From Epibacterium sp. Ofav1-8 (GTDB taxonomy: Bacteria; Pseudomonadota; Alphaproteobacteria; Rhodobacterales; Rhodobacteraceae), in assembly GCF_022348185.1 (NCBI RefSeq), contig NZ_JAKRFD010000002.1, forward strand, positions 372,001 through 436,000: a stretch of 64,000 nucleotides of DNA, given 5' to 3'. The notes beneath the pieces are model-generated. The model was given only the letters and a program-made list of their open reading frames with translations. It was not told the DNA's origin and made no database searches. Below are positions 19,925 through 28,441 of the stretch, piece after piece; positions within the stretch are counted from its first letter, which is position 1, and each line of letters starts with the position of its first letter. Both the position numbers and the translations under genes were made by a program.

Positions 19925-20509
19925 ATGGACGGAGACTTCAGGACAGAATTCGTAAGGGAGCCGGGGGCTCTGAAACAACATCCAGCGCTGGTGTTGAACG
20001 CGGATTATCGTCCTTTGTCATACTACCCCTTGTCACTCTGGCCATGGCAGGACGCCGTCAAAGCCGCATGGCTCGACCGGGTTGCCATCGTGGCCGAGTA
20101 TGACGAGGTTGTGCGCAGTCCCAGTACCGAAATTCGAATACCGTCGGTCGTGGTACTGAAGGATTTTGTCAAACCCCAAAAGCGCGTGGCCTTCACGCGC
20201 TTTAATTTATTCTTGCGGGACGAATTCTGCTGCCAGTACTGCGGGGCCAAGGGCGATCTGACCTTTGACCACGTGGTGCCACGCGCGGCGGGCGGCGTGA
20301 CCAGCTGGGAAAATGTGGTGGCGGCCTGTTCGCGCTGCAATCTCAGGAAAGGCTCCAAGCCGCTGCACCGTGCGGGCATGTCCCTGCGTAAGCCCCCGCG
20401 CCGTCCCGGGGCGGAGGAACTGCGCAATACGGGCCGCAAGTTCCCGCCCGGATATCTGCATGAAAGCTGGATGGACTATCTCTATTGGGACAGTGAGCTA
20501 GAGGCCTGA
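19925..20509 (+). CDS. HNH endonuclease family protein
   Basis: 194 residues. The HNH core reads CCQYCGAKGDLTFDHVVPRAAGG with two CxxC zinc pairs (CQYC and CSRC) and the NLRKGSKP tail. The N-terminal LVLNADYRPLSYYPLSLWPW is typical of the chromosomal HNH group found in many alphaproteobacteria. There is no methylase or phage partner nearby, so it is not an obvious restriction or mobile element. ATG at 19925 follows AGGAAG; a TTG directly precedes it. Confidence 0.88.
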   Translation: MDGDFRTEFVREPGALKQHPALVLNADYRPLSYYPLSLWPWQDAVKAAWLDRVAIVAEYDEVVRSPSTEIRIPSVVVLKDFVKPQKRVAFTRFNLFLRDEFCCQYCGAKGDLTFDHVVPRAAGGVTSWENVVAACSRCNLRKGSKPLHRAGMSLRKPPRRPGAEELRNTGRKFPPGYLHESWMDYLYWDSELEA

Positions 20510-20528
20510 AGTCTTTGGAATAAAATCA

Positions 20529-20554
20529 AAAGCGCGCCCCGAGAGGCGCGCTTT
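20529..20554. terminator. Bidirectional terminator between HNH and ocd genes
   Basis: AAAGCGCGCC/GGCGCGCTTT forms a perfect 10-bp stem around a 6-nt loop between two convergent genes. The A/T ends serve both directions. Confidence 0.8.
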
Positions 20555-20559
20555 CTGCG

Positions 20560-21606
20560 TCAGACCTTGGCGCGCTGCACCATGCCAAAGAGGTCGCGTG
20601 GATCATCCGGGTCTGCCAGCATGTCGAGATCGATGAAGTAATCCGTGCCCTTGATGCGGTCACGAATGTAGCGCAGGGCCGAGAAGTCCTCGATCGCAAA
20701 GCCGACACTGTCGAACAGCGTGATTTGACGATCCCCGGTGCGTCCCGGTTTGTGACCGGAGATCACTTCCCACAGTTCCGTCACGGCGAAGTCCTCGGGC
20801 ATCTGCTGGATCTCGCCCTCGACGCGCGTTTGCGGCGGATACTCCACAAACACGTCCGACCGGTTGAGGATGCCGGGCGCAAGCTCGGTCTTGCCGGGGC
20901 AGTCGCCGCCGATGGCGTTGATATGCACCCCGCTGCCGACCATGTTGTCGGTCAGGATGGTGGCATATTGCTTGTCCGCGGTGCAGGTGGTGAGGATCTG
21001 TGCGCCCTCGATCGCCCCTTCCGGGGTTTTGCAGATGGTGACATCCACCCCAAGCCCCGCGAGGTTCTGCGCGCATTTCTCGGTTGCCGCCGGGTCCTTG
21101 TCATACAGGCGGACGGCCTTGAGACCGATGATCGCCTTCATCGCCAACGTCTGAAATTCCGACTGCGCGCCATTGCCGATCATTGCCATGGTATCCGCGC
21201 CCTTGGGGGCGAGATGTTTGGCCACCATGGCCGAGGTCGCCGCGGTGCGCAGGGCGGTGAGGATGGTCATCTCTGTCAGCAGCACCGGATAGCCGGTATA
21301 GACATCGGCGAGCAAGCCAAAGGCCGTCACGGTTTGCAGCCCCTCGGAGGTGTTCTTGGGGTGGCCGTTGACGTATTTGAACCCGTAAGCCTCGCCATCG
21401 GAGGTGGGCATCAGTTCGATCACACCGACGTCGGAGTGGCTGGCGACACGGGGGGTCTTGTCAAACAGCTCCCAGCGTTTGAAATCGGCCTCGATATAGT
21501 CGGCCAGATTGCGCATCATATCCTCGATGCCAACATGATGAATGAGGCGCATCATGTTGTCTACGCTGACAAAAGGAACAAGGGCCTTATCGGAAGGTTG
21601 GGTCAT
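20560..21606 (-). CDS. ocd: Ornithine cyclodeaminase
   Basis: 348 residues, OCD/mu-crystallin family. It converts ornithine directly to proline plus ammonia, with bound NAD. The Rossmann segment AMIGNGAQSEFQTLAM is near residues 140-155. LTALRTAATSAMVAKHLAP and INAIGGDCPGKTEL (catalytic Asp region) are diagnostic. It is last gene of the arginase-ctlX-ocd operon; its ATG overlaps the ctlX stop. The context makes ornithine the likely substrate rather than alanine or lysine. Confidence 0.93.
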   Translation of the reverse strand: MTQPSDKALVPFVSVDNMMRLIHHVGIEDMMRNLADYIEADFKRWELFDKTPRVASHSDVGVIELMPTSDGEAYGFKYVNGHPKNTSEGLQTVTAFGLLADVYTGYPVLLTEMTILTALRTAATSAMVAKHLAPKGADTMAMIGNGAQSEFQTLAMKAIIGLKAVRLYDKDPAATEKCAQNLAGLGVDVTICKTPEGAIEGAQILTTCTADKQYATILTDNMVGSGVHINAIGGDCPGKTELAPGILNRSDVFVEYPPQTRVEGEIQQMPEDFAVTELWEVISGHKPGRTGDRQITLFDSVGFAIEDFSALRYIRDRIKGTDYFIDLDMLADPDDPRDLFGMVQRAKV

Positions 21607-22532
21607 TGCATGGTCCTTTGACGGGGGCTGAGGTGAATGCCGGCGAGCATGCAGCGCACCGACCCACCGGCCGTTTCAAGTGTGGGAATGGAGAGCGGCA
21701 GCAGCTCTGCCGAGCGTTCGATCACCGCCCGCTGGTCCGGGGTCAGTGCCTGTGCCGCGCGGGCGGACAACGCCAGCACGCGCCGGTGCCCGGTCAGTTC
21801 GAAGGTATTGCCGAGAAAGTTCTGGATCTGCGCGGCAGACAGGTCGATGACGCTGCGCCCGCTTTCTTCGAGCCGCTGCCGAACCTCGGCGCGGCGGGTG
21901 GCGTCGCGGATCATGTCCAGGCAGATCAGCGCATAGTCGGTGCCGATGCCCATCAGGACATTGGTGTGATACACGTCGCGCCCCTGATCGTCGCAGGCCT
22001 CGAACACCATCGGTTCATAGTTGAAATGGGTGCAGAACCGCTCCAGCAGCACCGGATCGGCGCGGTTTGATTTGACCGTATAGGCAATGCGCCCGATGTG
22101 ATCGAGCACCATGGCACCGGTGCCTTCGAGCGACAGAGCATCCTGCTCCAGGCCGGAATAATCGATCACGTCCTGAACGCGGTACTCCCGCTTCAGCATC
22201 TCGATCACGTCCCAGCGCCGCTCTCGGCGCCGGTTGGCCGCAAACATCGGGTAGACCGCCACATGACCACCGGCGTGGGTGGAGAACCAGTTGTTGGGAA
22301 AGACGGAATCCGGGGTGTCGCGGCTGGTGTCCTCGAACACATGGACCGTAACGCCTGCGTCGCGCAGCGCAGCGACCGCGCCGTCGAATTCGGTGATCGC
22401 GCGGGCGCTGATGGTGTCGGCATGGGCATCGGCCTGCGCCTGAAACGCATTGTCCCCTCGGGTTTCCGGGTTCGGCGTAAAGTGATGAGGACGCACCATC
22501 ACCACCGCCGCAGGAGCCTGAAGCATGCTCAT
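21603..22532 (-). CDS. ctlX: CtlX-type citrulline/arginine hydrolase (guanidino-modifying enzyme fold)
   Basis: 309 residues of the amidinotransferase/DDAH-like fold. The signature FPNNWFSTH (about residues 78-86) and the catalytic cysteine near 294 in GGSVRCMLAG are clear, and a GLEQDALSLEGTGAMV glutamate region lies between. The group is annotated as citrulline-utilisation hydrolase CtlX. Arginine or methylarginine deimination is the alternative. Overlapping its neighbours at both ends (arginase upstream, ocd downstream), it most likely delivers ornithine or a precursor. Confidence 0.82.
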   Translation of the reverse strand: MSMLQAPAAVVMVRPHHFTPNPETRGDNAFQAQADAHADTISARAITEFDGAVAALRDAGVTVHVFEDTSRDTPDSVFPNNWFSTHAGGHVAVYPMFAANRRRERRWDVIEMLKREYRVQDVIDYSGLEQDALSLEGTGAMVLDHIGRIAYTVKSNRADPVLLERFCTHFNYEPMVFEACDDQGRDVYHTNVLMGIGTDYALICLDMIRDATRRAEVRQRLEESGRSVIDLSAAQIQNFLGNTFELTGHRRVLALSARAAQALTPDQRAVIERSAELLPLSIPTLETAGGSVRCMLAGIHLSPRQRTMQ

Positions 22533-23458
22533 GCGTTGTAGCTCCGGGTTGGGCGGTCAAACACGCGCCGCCCCATGGCAGAGGCACAAAGATCGACCAT
22601 CAGATGCGCGGTGCGGCCACGCTCATCCAGGAAGGGGTTCAGCTCCACCAGATCCATCGATGTCATCAGGCCGCTGTCATGCAGGATTTCGCAGACCAGA
22701 TGACCCTCGCGCACGGTGGCGCCGCCTGGAACAGTGGTGCCAACCGCAGGTGCGACGGCGGGATCGAGGAAATCCACATCCAGCGAGACATGCAGCACGC
22801 CGTTCTGGGCGGCGACCTTTTCCAGAAAGGCGCTGAGTGGACGTGCGATGCCGTTCTCATCAATATCGCGCATGTCGTGGCGGTGAATGCCGACCTTCTC
22901 CATCGCCTCGCGCTCGGCACTGTCGACGGACCGCAGACCGATCATGCAGACATTTTCCGGCGGCACCGGATTGGGCACCGGCGGAAAGCCCTCAAACGGT
23001 GCCTGACCGGTGAAATAGCGCACCGGACAGCCATGCAGGTTGCCGGAATCGGTGCTGTCCAGCGAGTGATAGTCGCTATGGGCATCGAGCCAGAGCACAA
23101 ACAGTGGGCGCCCTTGGCTTGCGGCGTGGTTGGCGACACCGCGCACGGTGCCCAATGCCAGAGCGTGATCGCCGCCGAGGAAAATCGGCATGCCGCGCGC
23201 CATGGCGGCTTCTGCGGCTTCGGACAGGCTCTCGGTCCAGGCGCGGGTCAGATTTGGCTCGTGCAGGGGGCCGCTGCCATCATCGGGGGCATGCGGGGCA
23301 GGGGTGACATTGCCGATATCCTCGACCGTGTGGCCGAGGCTTTCGAGGGCGGGGGCGAGCCCGGCAGTGCGATAGGCATCCGGCCCCATCAGGCAGCCGG
23401 TGCGGCGCTTGCCGCTGTCGACGGGCGCGCCGACGAGAATACAGTGTCGAGAGGACAT
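22529..23458 (-). CDS. rocF: Arginase
   Basis: 309 residues. The Mn-binding motifs GGDHA (95-99), DAHSD (125-129) and SLDVDFLDP (225-233) are intact. It splits arginine into ornithine and urea. The frame extends far upstream, but ATG 23458 has a near-ideal AAGGAGA 6 nt before it. It is first gene of a three-gene operon and divergent from an Lrp-type regulator, with 109 bp between starts. Confidence 0.95.
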   Translation of the reverse strand: MSSRHCILVGAPVDSGKRRTGCLMGPDAYRTAGLAPALESLGHTVEDIGNVTPAPHAPDDGSGPLHEPNLTRAWTESLSEAAEAAMARGMPIFLGGDHALALGTVRGVANHAASQGRPLFVLWLDAHSDYHSLDSTDSGNLHGCPVRYFTGQAPFEGFPPVPNPVPPENVCMIGLRSVDSAEREAMEKVGIHRHDMRDIDENGIARPLSAFLEKVAAQNGVLHVSLDVDFLDPAVAPAVGTTVPGGATVREGHLVCEILHDSGLMTSMDLVELNPFLDERGRTAHLMVDLCASAMGRRVFDRPTRSYNA

Positions 23459-23493
23459 CCGAAATCTCCTTGATTGAGGGTCTCTTTGATATT

Positions 23494-23581
23494 TCTCCGT
23501 TTTGAGGTGGAAAACAGAGAGCAAATTGACCATAAGGAGAAGAGACAACGCAAAACGGACGTAGATTATGGACAAAACGGA
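23494..23581. promoter_or_regulatory. Repeated CAAAACGGA motif, candidate Lrp operator
   Basis: TCCGTTTTG lies at 23496-23504 and its exact inverse CAAAACGGA at 23551-23559 and again at 23573-23581, the last inside codons 2-4 of the regulator. The two direct copies are 22 bp apart, two helical turns. TCTCCGTTTT (23494-23503) also forms a 9/10 inverted repeat with AAAACAGAGA (23511-23520). Confidence 0.5.
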
Positions 23582-23999
23582 TGAACGCCTGATCTCGGCA
23601 CTGCGCCATGACGCGCGGGCCTCGCTCTCCGATCTGGCCATGCAGTTGGAACTGTCGCGCACAACGGTGCGCACCCGGATCGAGCGGCTTCAGTCGCGCG
23701 GTGATATCCTGGGGTTCACGGTGGTGCTGAAGGAGGACGTGCTGCGCGATCCGGTCCGCGGGCTGATGATGATCGGCATCGAGGGGCGCGGGGCGTCGCG
23801 GATCACGCGCCAGCTGCAGGGGCTGCCCGAGGTGCGTGCGATACACACAACCAACGGGCGCTGGGACCTGATCGTGGAGCTGGGGACCGAAACGCTGGAA
23901 ACCCTCGACGAAGCGCTGGCCAAGATCCGCATGTTCGACGGGGTGGTGTCCAGCGAAACCAATCTGTTGCTGGCCACCAAGAAAGACAGTCGCGCTTGA
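23568..23999 (+). CDS. Lrp/AsnC family transcriptional regulator
   Basis: 143 residues. An N-terminal winged helix-turn-helix (LSDLAMQLELSRTTVRTRIERL, about residues 20-41 in part) is followed by a RAM/AsnC ligand-binding domain (RAIHTTNGRWDLIVEL). It most likely responds to an amino acid such as arginine or ornithine and controls the divergent arginase operon and itself. That is inferred from gene order and the shared repeats in the 109-bp gap. Confidence 0.9.
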   Translation: MDKTDERLISALRHDARASLSDLAMQLELSRTTVRTRIERLQSRGDILGFTVVLKEDVLRDPVRGLMMIGIEGRGASRITRQLQGLPEVRAIHTTNGRWDLIVELGTETLETLDEALAKIRMFDGVVSSETNLLLATKKDSRA

Positions 24000-24018
24000 C
24001 CGTCTGCGCGCCTGACCG

Positions 24019-24483
24019 TCAGCGCGCGTGACGGGCTGCCGCGACCCAAATCGCGGCCAGAACCAGCGAGATTACCGCGTTCCATCCGGCCATGGACAGG
24101 CCGAACAGCTCCCACGGGATGTCGTCACAGCGCACCAGCGGTGCCGACATGATCTGCGACATCAGCTCATCCGCGCTGAGACCGTCGATCGCGCCGGATG
24201 TGCAGGTGGTCGGACCTTCCCACCAGCCCTGTTCGACGCCGGCGTGAAACGCTCCGATCGCAGCCGTCGTCAGGGCCGCCAAAGCCCCCAGGTAGGGCAG
24301 CACCGCACCGGGGATCAGAACCGCAAGAACACCGAGCCCAACCGCCGCCCCATGCGGGTAGCGTTGCCAGATGCACATCTTGCAGGGGGCAAGCTCGCCA
24401 ATGTACTGAAACCCGAAGGCGCCAAGCAGCAGCGCGGCGGACCCACCGGCGGCGATCAGGGTGAGAAAACGGCTGAATGTCAT
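24019..24483 (-). CDS. dsbB: Disulfide bond formation protein B
   Basis: 154 residues with four hydrophobic helices. The first periplasmic loop carries CKMC, the DsbB redox pair that passes electrons to quinone. Further cysteines at GPTTCTSG and LVRCDD form the second pair that reoxidises DsbA. Its ATG overlaps the stop of the DedA gene, and it is convergent with the Lrp gene. Confidence 0.9.
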   Translation of the reverse strand: MTFSRFLTLIAAGGSAALLLGAFGFQYIGELAPCKMCIWQRYPHGAAVGLGVLAVLIPGAVLPYLGALAALTTAAIGAFHAGVEQGWWEGPTTCTSGAIDGLSADELMSQIMSAPLVRCDDIPWELFGLSMAGWNAVISLVLAAIWVAAARHAR

Positions 24484-25058
24484 AGATACCTCAGTGCAAG
24501 AAAGCCGCCCAACAGCAGCAGACAGAAGACGGTGAACACCAGCCCCAGACGCTTTTCAATGAAATCGCGCACGGGCGCGCCGAATTGCCACAACAGTCCC
24601 GCCACGAGAAAGAACCGCAGCGCTCGCGCCAGGATCGACGTGGCGACAAAAGTGGCGATCGGCATGCCGGTCCAGCCGGACATGATGGTGATGACCTTGT
24701 AGGGGAAGGGCGTGACCCCGGCGATCAGCACGGCCCAGAAGCCAAAATCGTTGAACCGGGTATTGAACTCGGCCATCTTGTCGGCCTTTCCCATGGCTTC
24801 GAGTACCGGCAGGCCGATCCCCTCGTAGAAGAACGCCCCGATCACATAGCCCAGCAGCCCTCCGGCCACCGAAGCCGCAAGCGCCACAAGCGCAATCAGC
24901 CAGGCGCGGGACGGGCGCGCCAGGATCATCGGGATCATCAACACGTCGGGCGGTATGGGAAACACGGAGCTTTCGACAAAGGCGACAATCGCCAGCCACC
25001 ACAGCGCATGCGGGTGGTCCGCCAGGGCCATGGTCCGATCATAAAGAGGGCGCAACAT
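24480..25058 (-). CDS. DedA/YqaA family membrane protein
   Basis: 192 residues. VESSVFPIPPDVLMIPM, GGLLGYVIGAFFYEGIG and GVTPFPYKVITIMSG are the DedA/SNARE-associated signatures; the family includes lipid scramblases and flippases. The frame opens at a non-ATG codon at 25157, but ATG 25058 gives the normal YqaA length. No clear SD sits before it, so the start is uncertain. It overlaps dsbB. Confidence 0.85.
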   Translation of the reverse strand: MLRPLYDRTMALADHPHALWWLAIVAFVESSVFPIPPDVLMIPMILARPSRAWLIALVALAASVAGGLLGYVIGAFFYEGIGLPVLEAMGKADKMAEFNTRFNDFGFWAVLIAGVTPFPYKVITIMSGWTGMPIATFVATSILARALRFFLVAGLLWQFGAPVRDFIEKRLGLVFTVFCLLLLGGFLALRYL

Positions 25059-25224
25059 GTCAGAGGGCAATGTCCTAGATGGAAAAGTCCCGGCTGACGT
25101 TGCATGCAGGCGCCCGGGGGTCAACTCAACTGTTTGCGACAGCGCTGAATTGGTCAATTTTCTGCGCCTGTGCCCACATTTGGCTCTGGACCTCGGGCAA
25201 AAGCAGCGCTAGGACACGCAGCAG

Positions 25225-25310
25225 GCCCAAGTGGCGGAATGGTAGACGCAGGGGATTCAAAATCCCCCGCTGGTGACAGCGTGCCGGTTCGAGTCCGGCC
25301 TTGGGTACCA
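25225..25310 (+). tRNA. tRNA-Leu(CAA)
   Basis: 86 nt with encoded CCA. Acceptor GCCCAAG/CTTGGGT ends in a G-U pair. Anticodon stem GGGGA/TCCCC, loop TTCAAAA, anticodon CAA at 25258-25260. A long variable arm (GCTGGTGACAGC) marks the leucine class. Confidence 0.96.
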
Positions 25311-25383
25311 TCGCAAAGCATTGTTTTGCTTGAGAAAGCCGCTGGTTGCGAAACCGGCGGCTTTTCTGGTGGATGCGGCGACA

Positions 25384-25497
25384 TCAGAGAAAATCGTCGT
25401 CATCATCCTCGGGGAGGAAATACCACCTCAGCCCAAGACCGATCAGGGCCACGGTGCCCAGGATCAGCAGCAAAGCAAGGGCGTGCGACGCGCTCAT
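25384..25497 (-). CDS. 37-residue membrane micro-protein with acidic tail
   Basis: A short gene found by reading the minus strand: ATG at 25495-25497, stop at 25384-25386. It encodes MSASHALALLLILG, then a hydrophobic helix to LGLRWYF, then LPEDDDDDFL. It is a single-span membrane peptide with five consecutive aspartates. It lies 22 bp after the stop of the aldolase gene and so would be cotranscribed. No clear SD. The function is unknown. The length, helix and clean stop favour a real gene, but conservation should decide. Confidence 0.6.
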   Translation of the reverse strand: MSASHALALLLILGTVALIGLGLRWYFLPEDDDDDFL

Positions 25498-25519
25498 GCG
25501 TGGACCAGGCCCCGGCGCA

Positions 25520-26185
25520 TCAGGACTCGCGCGCCGGGCCGTAACCGGCAAAGGCCTCCAGCACCTCGGCCATTTCCGCGTCGCTCAGGATATGCGGCGT
25601 GCCGATGGAGAGGCTTGCGATATAGCTCTTGGCGAGGGCTTCCAGCTCTCCCATGCGCCACATGGCCTTCTCGAGCGTTTCACCGCAGACAACAGCGCCA
25701 TGATTGGCCATCAGACAGGCAGAGCGCTCCTGCATGGCTGCGGTGACACTGTCCGAGAGCGCGTCGGAGCCGAACAACGCATACTCCGCCAGAGGCACGT
25801 CGGTGCCGCCAAACGCAGCCACCATATAGTGGCAGGCCGGTATACTCTGGCGGTTCATGGCCAATGCACAGCAATGAACCGGATGGGCGTGCACCACCGC
25901 CTGCATCTCGGGTTTGGCAACCAGCAGGGCACGGTGGAAGGGCCATTCCGTCGAGGGTTTCATCTGCCCGGGCGCTGCCTGCTGAGTTGGGTCCAGTGGC
26001 AGGCGCACGATCAGGTCAGGGGTGAGCCCCTCGTAGGGAACGCCGGACGGGGTAATCAGAAAATCCGCGCCGACGCGCACCGAAATATTGCCGGAGGTGC
26101 CCTGGTTGACGCCGCTTTGGTTCAACGCGCGGCAGGCCTCGATCATTGCTTCGCGGGTCTCGAAGCTGTCGCCATAGATGGTCAT
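25520..26185 (-). CDS. Class II aldolase/adducin family protein
   Basis: 221 residues. NQGTSGNISVRVGADFLITPSG is the phosphate-binding start. The zinc histidines are in VVHAHPVHCCALA and the later LMANHGAVVCG. The family includes L-fuculose-phosphate aldolase, ribulose-5-phosphate epimerase-like enzymes and OtnC-type decarboxylases; the substrate is unclear and no sugar kinase adjoins. The start is ATG 26185; a GTG two codons upstream (26191) is equally spaced from AAGGGG and is an alternative. Confidence 0.87.
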   Translation of the reverse strand: MTIYGDSFETREAMIEACRALNQSGVNQGTSGNISVRVGADFLITPSGVPYEGLTPDLIVRLPLDPTQQAAPGQMKPSTEWPFHRALLVAKPEMQAVVHAHPVHCCALAMNRQSIPACHYMVAAFGGTDVPLAEYALFGSDALSDSVTAAMQERSACLMANHGAVVCGETLEKAMWRMGELEALAKSYIASLSIGTPHILSDAEMAEVLEAFAGYGPARES

Positions 26186-26385
26186 GGGCACGCATCCCCT
26201 TGTTGCTGTCTCCGCTACATAGCGTTTTTACGCGCGCGGCACAAAGCCTTGCGCCAGACCGCCGGGCGCTGGAAAAAATCGCACACGCCGCGACGGAACC
26301 TGAGGGCTGCTGCGTGAGACCAGATGAGACGCAGGTTGTTTCAAAGTTTTGCCGCTCCCGACTGGTGGGACGGCGCGCAGCCCGC

Positions 26386-26396
26386 TAATCAGATTA
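26386..26396. promoter_or_regulatory. Small palindrome upstream of the orphan helical gene
   Basis: TAATC-A-GATTA is a perfect 11-bp palindrome 37 bp before the ATG of the next gene. It could be an operator or part of the promoter; support is only symmetry and position. Confidence 0.3.
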
Positions 26397-26432
26397 TTGT
26401 GAACAGGCAATTGGCACCAAGGAGGAACGAAT

Positions 26433-27269
26433 ATGGCAGTAGAAGCAGGAAGTTGGGCGAAAGAATGGGAACGCGCCAAGACGGCGTTCGAAAAGAACAC
26501 GAAATCCAAAAAGCCGAGCGATGCCTTTATCAAGGCGATCCAGAAGACAAAGCTGTCCACCAATTTCAAGGCGATGGACAAGGCGTTCACCGACTATCGC
26601 AATGGGGCACGCGATAAGAAGGATCCGTTGGACAAGCAGCTGAAGGCGCTCGAAGATCTGGACAAGGCGCTGTCTTCCGCCAAGAAAGCCTGCGCGGCCT
26701 ATGTCAAGGTTCTGGACACGGCATGGAAGGACGAGCTGAAGAAAACCGGCTCCAAGATGAAGCTCGACAGCCTCAACGTGCTGGAGAAGGACCTCGAAGC
26801 GATCATCGTCAGCGGTGAAGCGCAGCTCAACATGAACAAGCAGATCGTCGGCAAGCGCGGCAAGGAAATGACCGATGCGGTGCGATCCCTGAATGTTCTG
26901 GGAAAAAACCTCGACGCGACCCTGAAAAAAGGCGCGCTGTTTGTGGCGCAGAACCAGCGCAATTCAAACGGCGACGAAACCGAAGCGCTGAAGTTCTTTT
27001 CCGAGAACATTCTGAAAGCGGCCCGCGACATCAACCAGAATGTCGGCAATATCGCCAAGCTCTATCCAAAGAGCAGCACTGAGAACAAGACCGGCGAGGC
27101 CATATTCAAGGCCATGGCGGACTGGGCATCCAAGGGGGCCAGCGCATCGGATGTGAAGGCGATGAAAACCATGAAAGACATGCTGGATCTCAATCAGAAG
27201 ATGTCGACGCGGATCAAGGCGATCGCCTCCTGGCGCAAGAAACTCGGCCCGCCGCCTGCAACCGTTTGA
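26433..27269 (+). CDS. Orphan lysine-rich helical protein of unknown function
   Basis: 278 residues, not recognised. It is very rich in Lys, Ala, Asp and Asn, almost without Pro or Cys (one Cys near residue 88) until a PPPATV end. Heptad-like patterns such as LKALEDLDKALSSAKKA (about 69-85) suggest helical bundles or coiled coils. It has no signal peptide or membrane helix. Expression signals are strong: AAGGAGG 7 nt before ATG and a perfect terminator after. It stands as a single-gene unit. The codon mix looks enriched in AAG/AAC and somewhat lower in G+C than its neighbours. A structural or secreted-effector role would be speculation. Confidence 0.8.
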   Translation: MAVEAGSWAKEWERAKTAFEKNTKSKKPSDAFIKAIQKTKLSTNFKAMDKAFTDYRNGARDKKDPLDKQLKALEDLDKALSSAKKACAAYVKVLDTAWKDELKKTGSKMKLDSLNVLEKDLEAIIVSGEAQLNMNKQIVGKRGKEMTDAVRSLNVLGKNLDATLKKGALFVAQNQRNSNGDETEALKFFSENILKAARDINQNVGNIAKLYPKSSTENKTGEAIFKAMADWASKGASASDVKAMKTMKDMLDLNQKMSTRIKAIASWRKKLGPPPATV

Positions 27270-27321
27270 CCCGGAGGCTGTGGGATCCGCGTCCGCACCG
27301 CGGGCGATGATCTTGCCAATG

Positions 27322-27355
27322 GGCCGGCGACGTCGCAGTCGCCGGCCTTGTTATT
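27322..27355 (+). terminator. Terminator of the orphan helical gene
   Basis: GGCCGGCGAC (27322-27331) pairs perfectly with GTCGCCGGCC (27338-27347) around GTCGCA, followed by TTGTTATTG. The downstream ugpC gene is convergent. Confidence 0.75.
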
Positions 27356-27379
27356 GCTGCACGTTACTCTGCACCGGGA

Positions 27380-28429
27380 TCAGAGACGCGTGCCGCGCTC
27401 GGGGTGGAAGAAGTGGACGCGATCCTGGGGCAGGGTGATCGGCTGCGGGCCGACCTGAGCCTGTTCGTCCTTGCCGATGCTGATCGAGAACGCCTGTCCG
27501 CCCAGCTGACCATGCAGCAGCCGGTTTGCGCCCAGCTCCTCGATGATCTGCACATCCAGCACCACAGAACCGTCACCGCCCAGACGCACATCCTCGGGCC
27601 GGTATCCGACAAGCACCTCATCCGTTGCCACAGCAGGCGGGGTGAGGGGCAGTTTCGTCTCGCCCCCGACTTGCAGCTGACCGGAGACCAGCGCTGCCGT
27701 CATCAGGTTCATCGGCGGCGCGCCCATGAATCCGGCCACAAAGGTCGAGGCCGGGCGTTCGTAGATTTCGGTCGGGGTGCCGATCTGCTCCACGCGCCCG
27801 GCATTCAGCACGATGATGCGGTCCGCCATTGTCATCGCCTCGACCTGATCGTGGGTGACATAGACCGAGGTCACCCCAAGCCGCTGCTGCAACGCCCGGA
27901 TTTCGATCCGCATCTGGTTGCGCAGCTTGGCATCGAGGTTGGAGAGCGGCTCGTCAAACAGGAACAATTCCGGATCGCGCACGATGGCCCGCCCCATGGC
28001 GACGCGCTGTCGCTGCCCGCCCGACAGCTGGCTTGGGCGACGATCAAGATAGTCGCCGAGGTTCAGAATACGCGCGGCTTCCTGCACCTTGGCGTCGATC
28101 TCGGCCTTGGAGGCGCCGCGGTTCTTCAGCCCGTATCCCATATTTTTTGCAACGCTCATATGGGGATAGAGCGCGTAGTTCTGAAAGACCATCGCGATGT
28201 TGCGATCAGCCGGGTCCTTGTCGTTGACCACATCGGTGCCAATCGAGAGCGCCCCATCGGTGATGTCCTCAAGCCCTGCGATCATGCGCAACAAAGTGGA
28301 TTTCCCGCAGCCCGAGGGGCCGACCAGCACCACCAGCTCCCCATCAGGGATCTCGACGGAGCAGGGCTGCACGGCTTCAAAGCCATTGGGATAGGTCTTG
28401 CGGACACGGTCCAGTGTTACCTGTGCCAT
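27380..28429 (-). CDS. ugpC: Glycerol-3-phosphate ABC transporter ATP-binding protein
   Basis: 349 residues of the MalK/UgpC type. Walker [10 protein letters not shown] (37-45), Q-loop [11 protein letters not shown], signature LSGGQ near 135, Walker [14 protein letters not shown]-loop VTHDQ. C-terminal OB-like TOBE regulatory domain (GYRPEDVRL). It powers import by UgpAE and is last gene of ugpBAEC on the minus strand. In phosphate-regulated versions it is inhibited by released phosphate. Confidence 0.93.
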   Translation of the reverse strand: MAQVTLDRVRKTYPNGFEAVQPCSVEIPDGELVVLVGPSGCGKSTLLRMIAGLEDITDGALSIGTDVVNDKDPADRNIAMVFQNYALYPHMSVAKNMGYGLKNRGASKAEIDAKVQEAARILNLGDYLDRRPSQLSGGQRQRVAMGRAIVRDPELFLFDEPLSNLDAKLRNQMRIEIRALQQRLGVTSVYVTHDQVEAMTMADRIIVLNAGRVEQIGTPTEIYERPASTFVAGFMGAPPMNLMTAALVSGQLQVGGETKLPLTPPAVATDEVLVGYRPEDVRLGGDGSVVLDVQIIEELGANRLLHGQLGGQAFSISIGKDEQAQVGPQPITLPQDRVHFFHPERGTRL

Positions 28430-28441
28430 AGGTTCAGTTCC

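Noticed and set aside
19925-20509. HNH endonuclease as part of a restriction, phage or intron element
   Set aside because: No methylase, integrase, repeats or intron structure nearby; this HNH type is a common stand-alone chromosomal gene.
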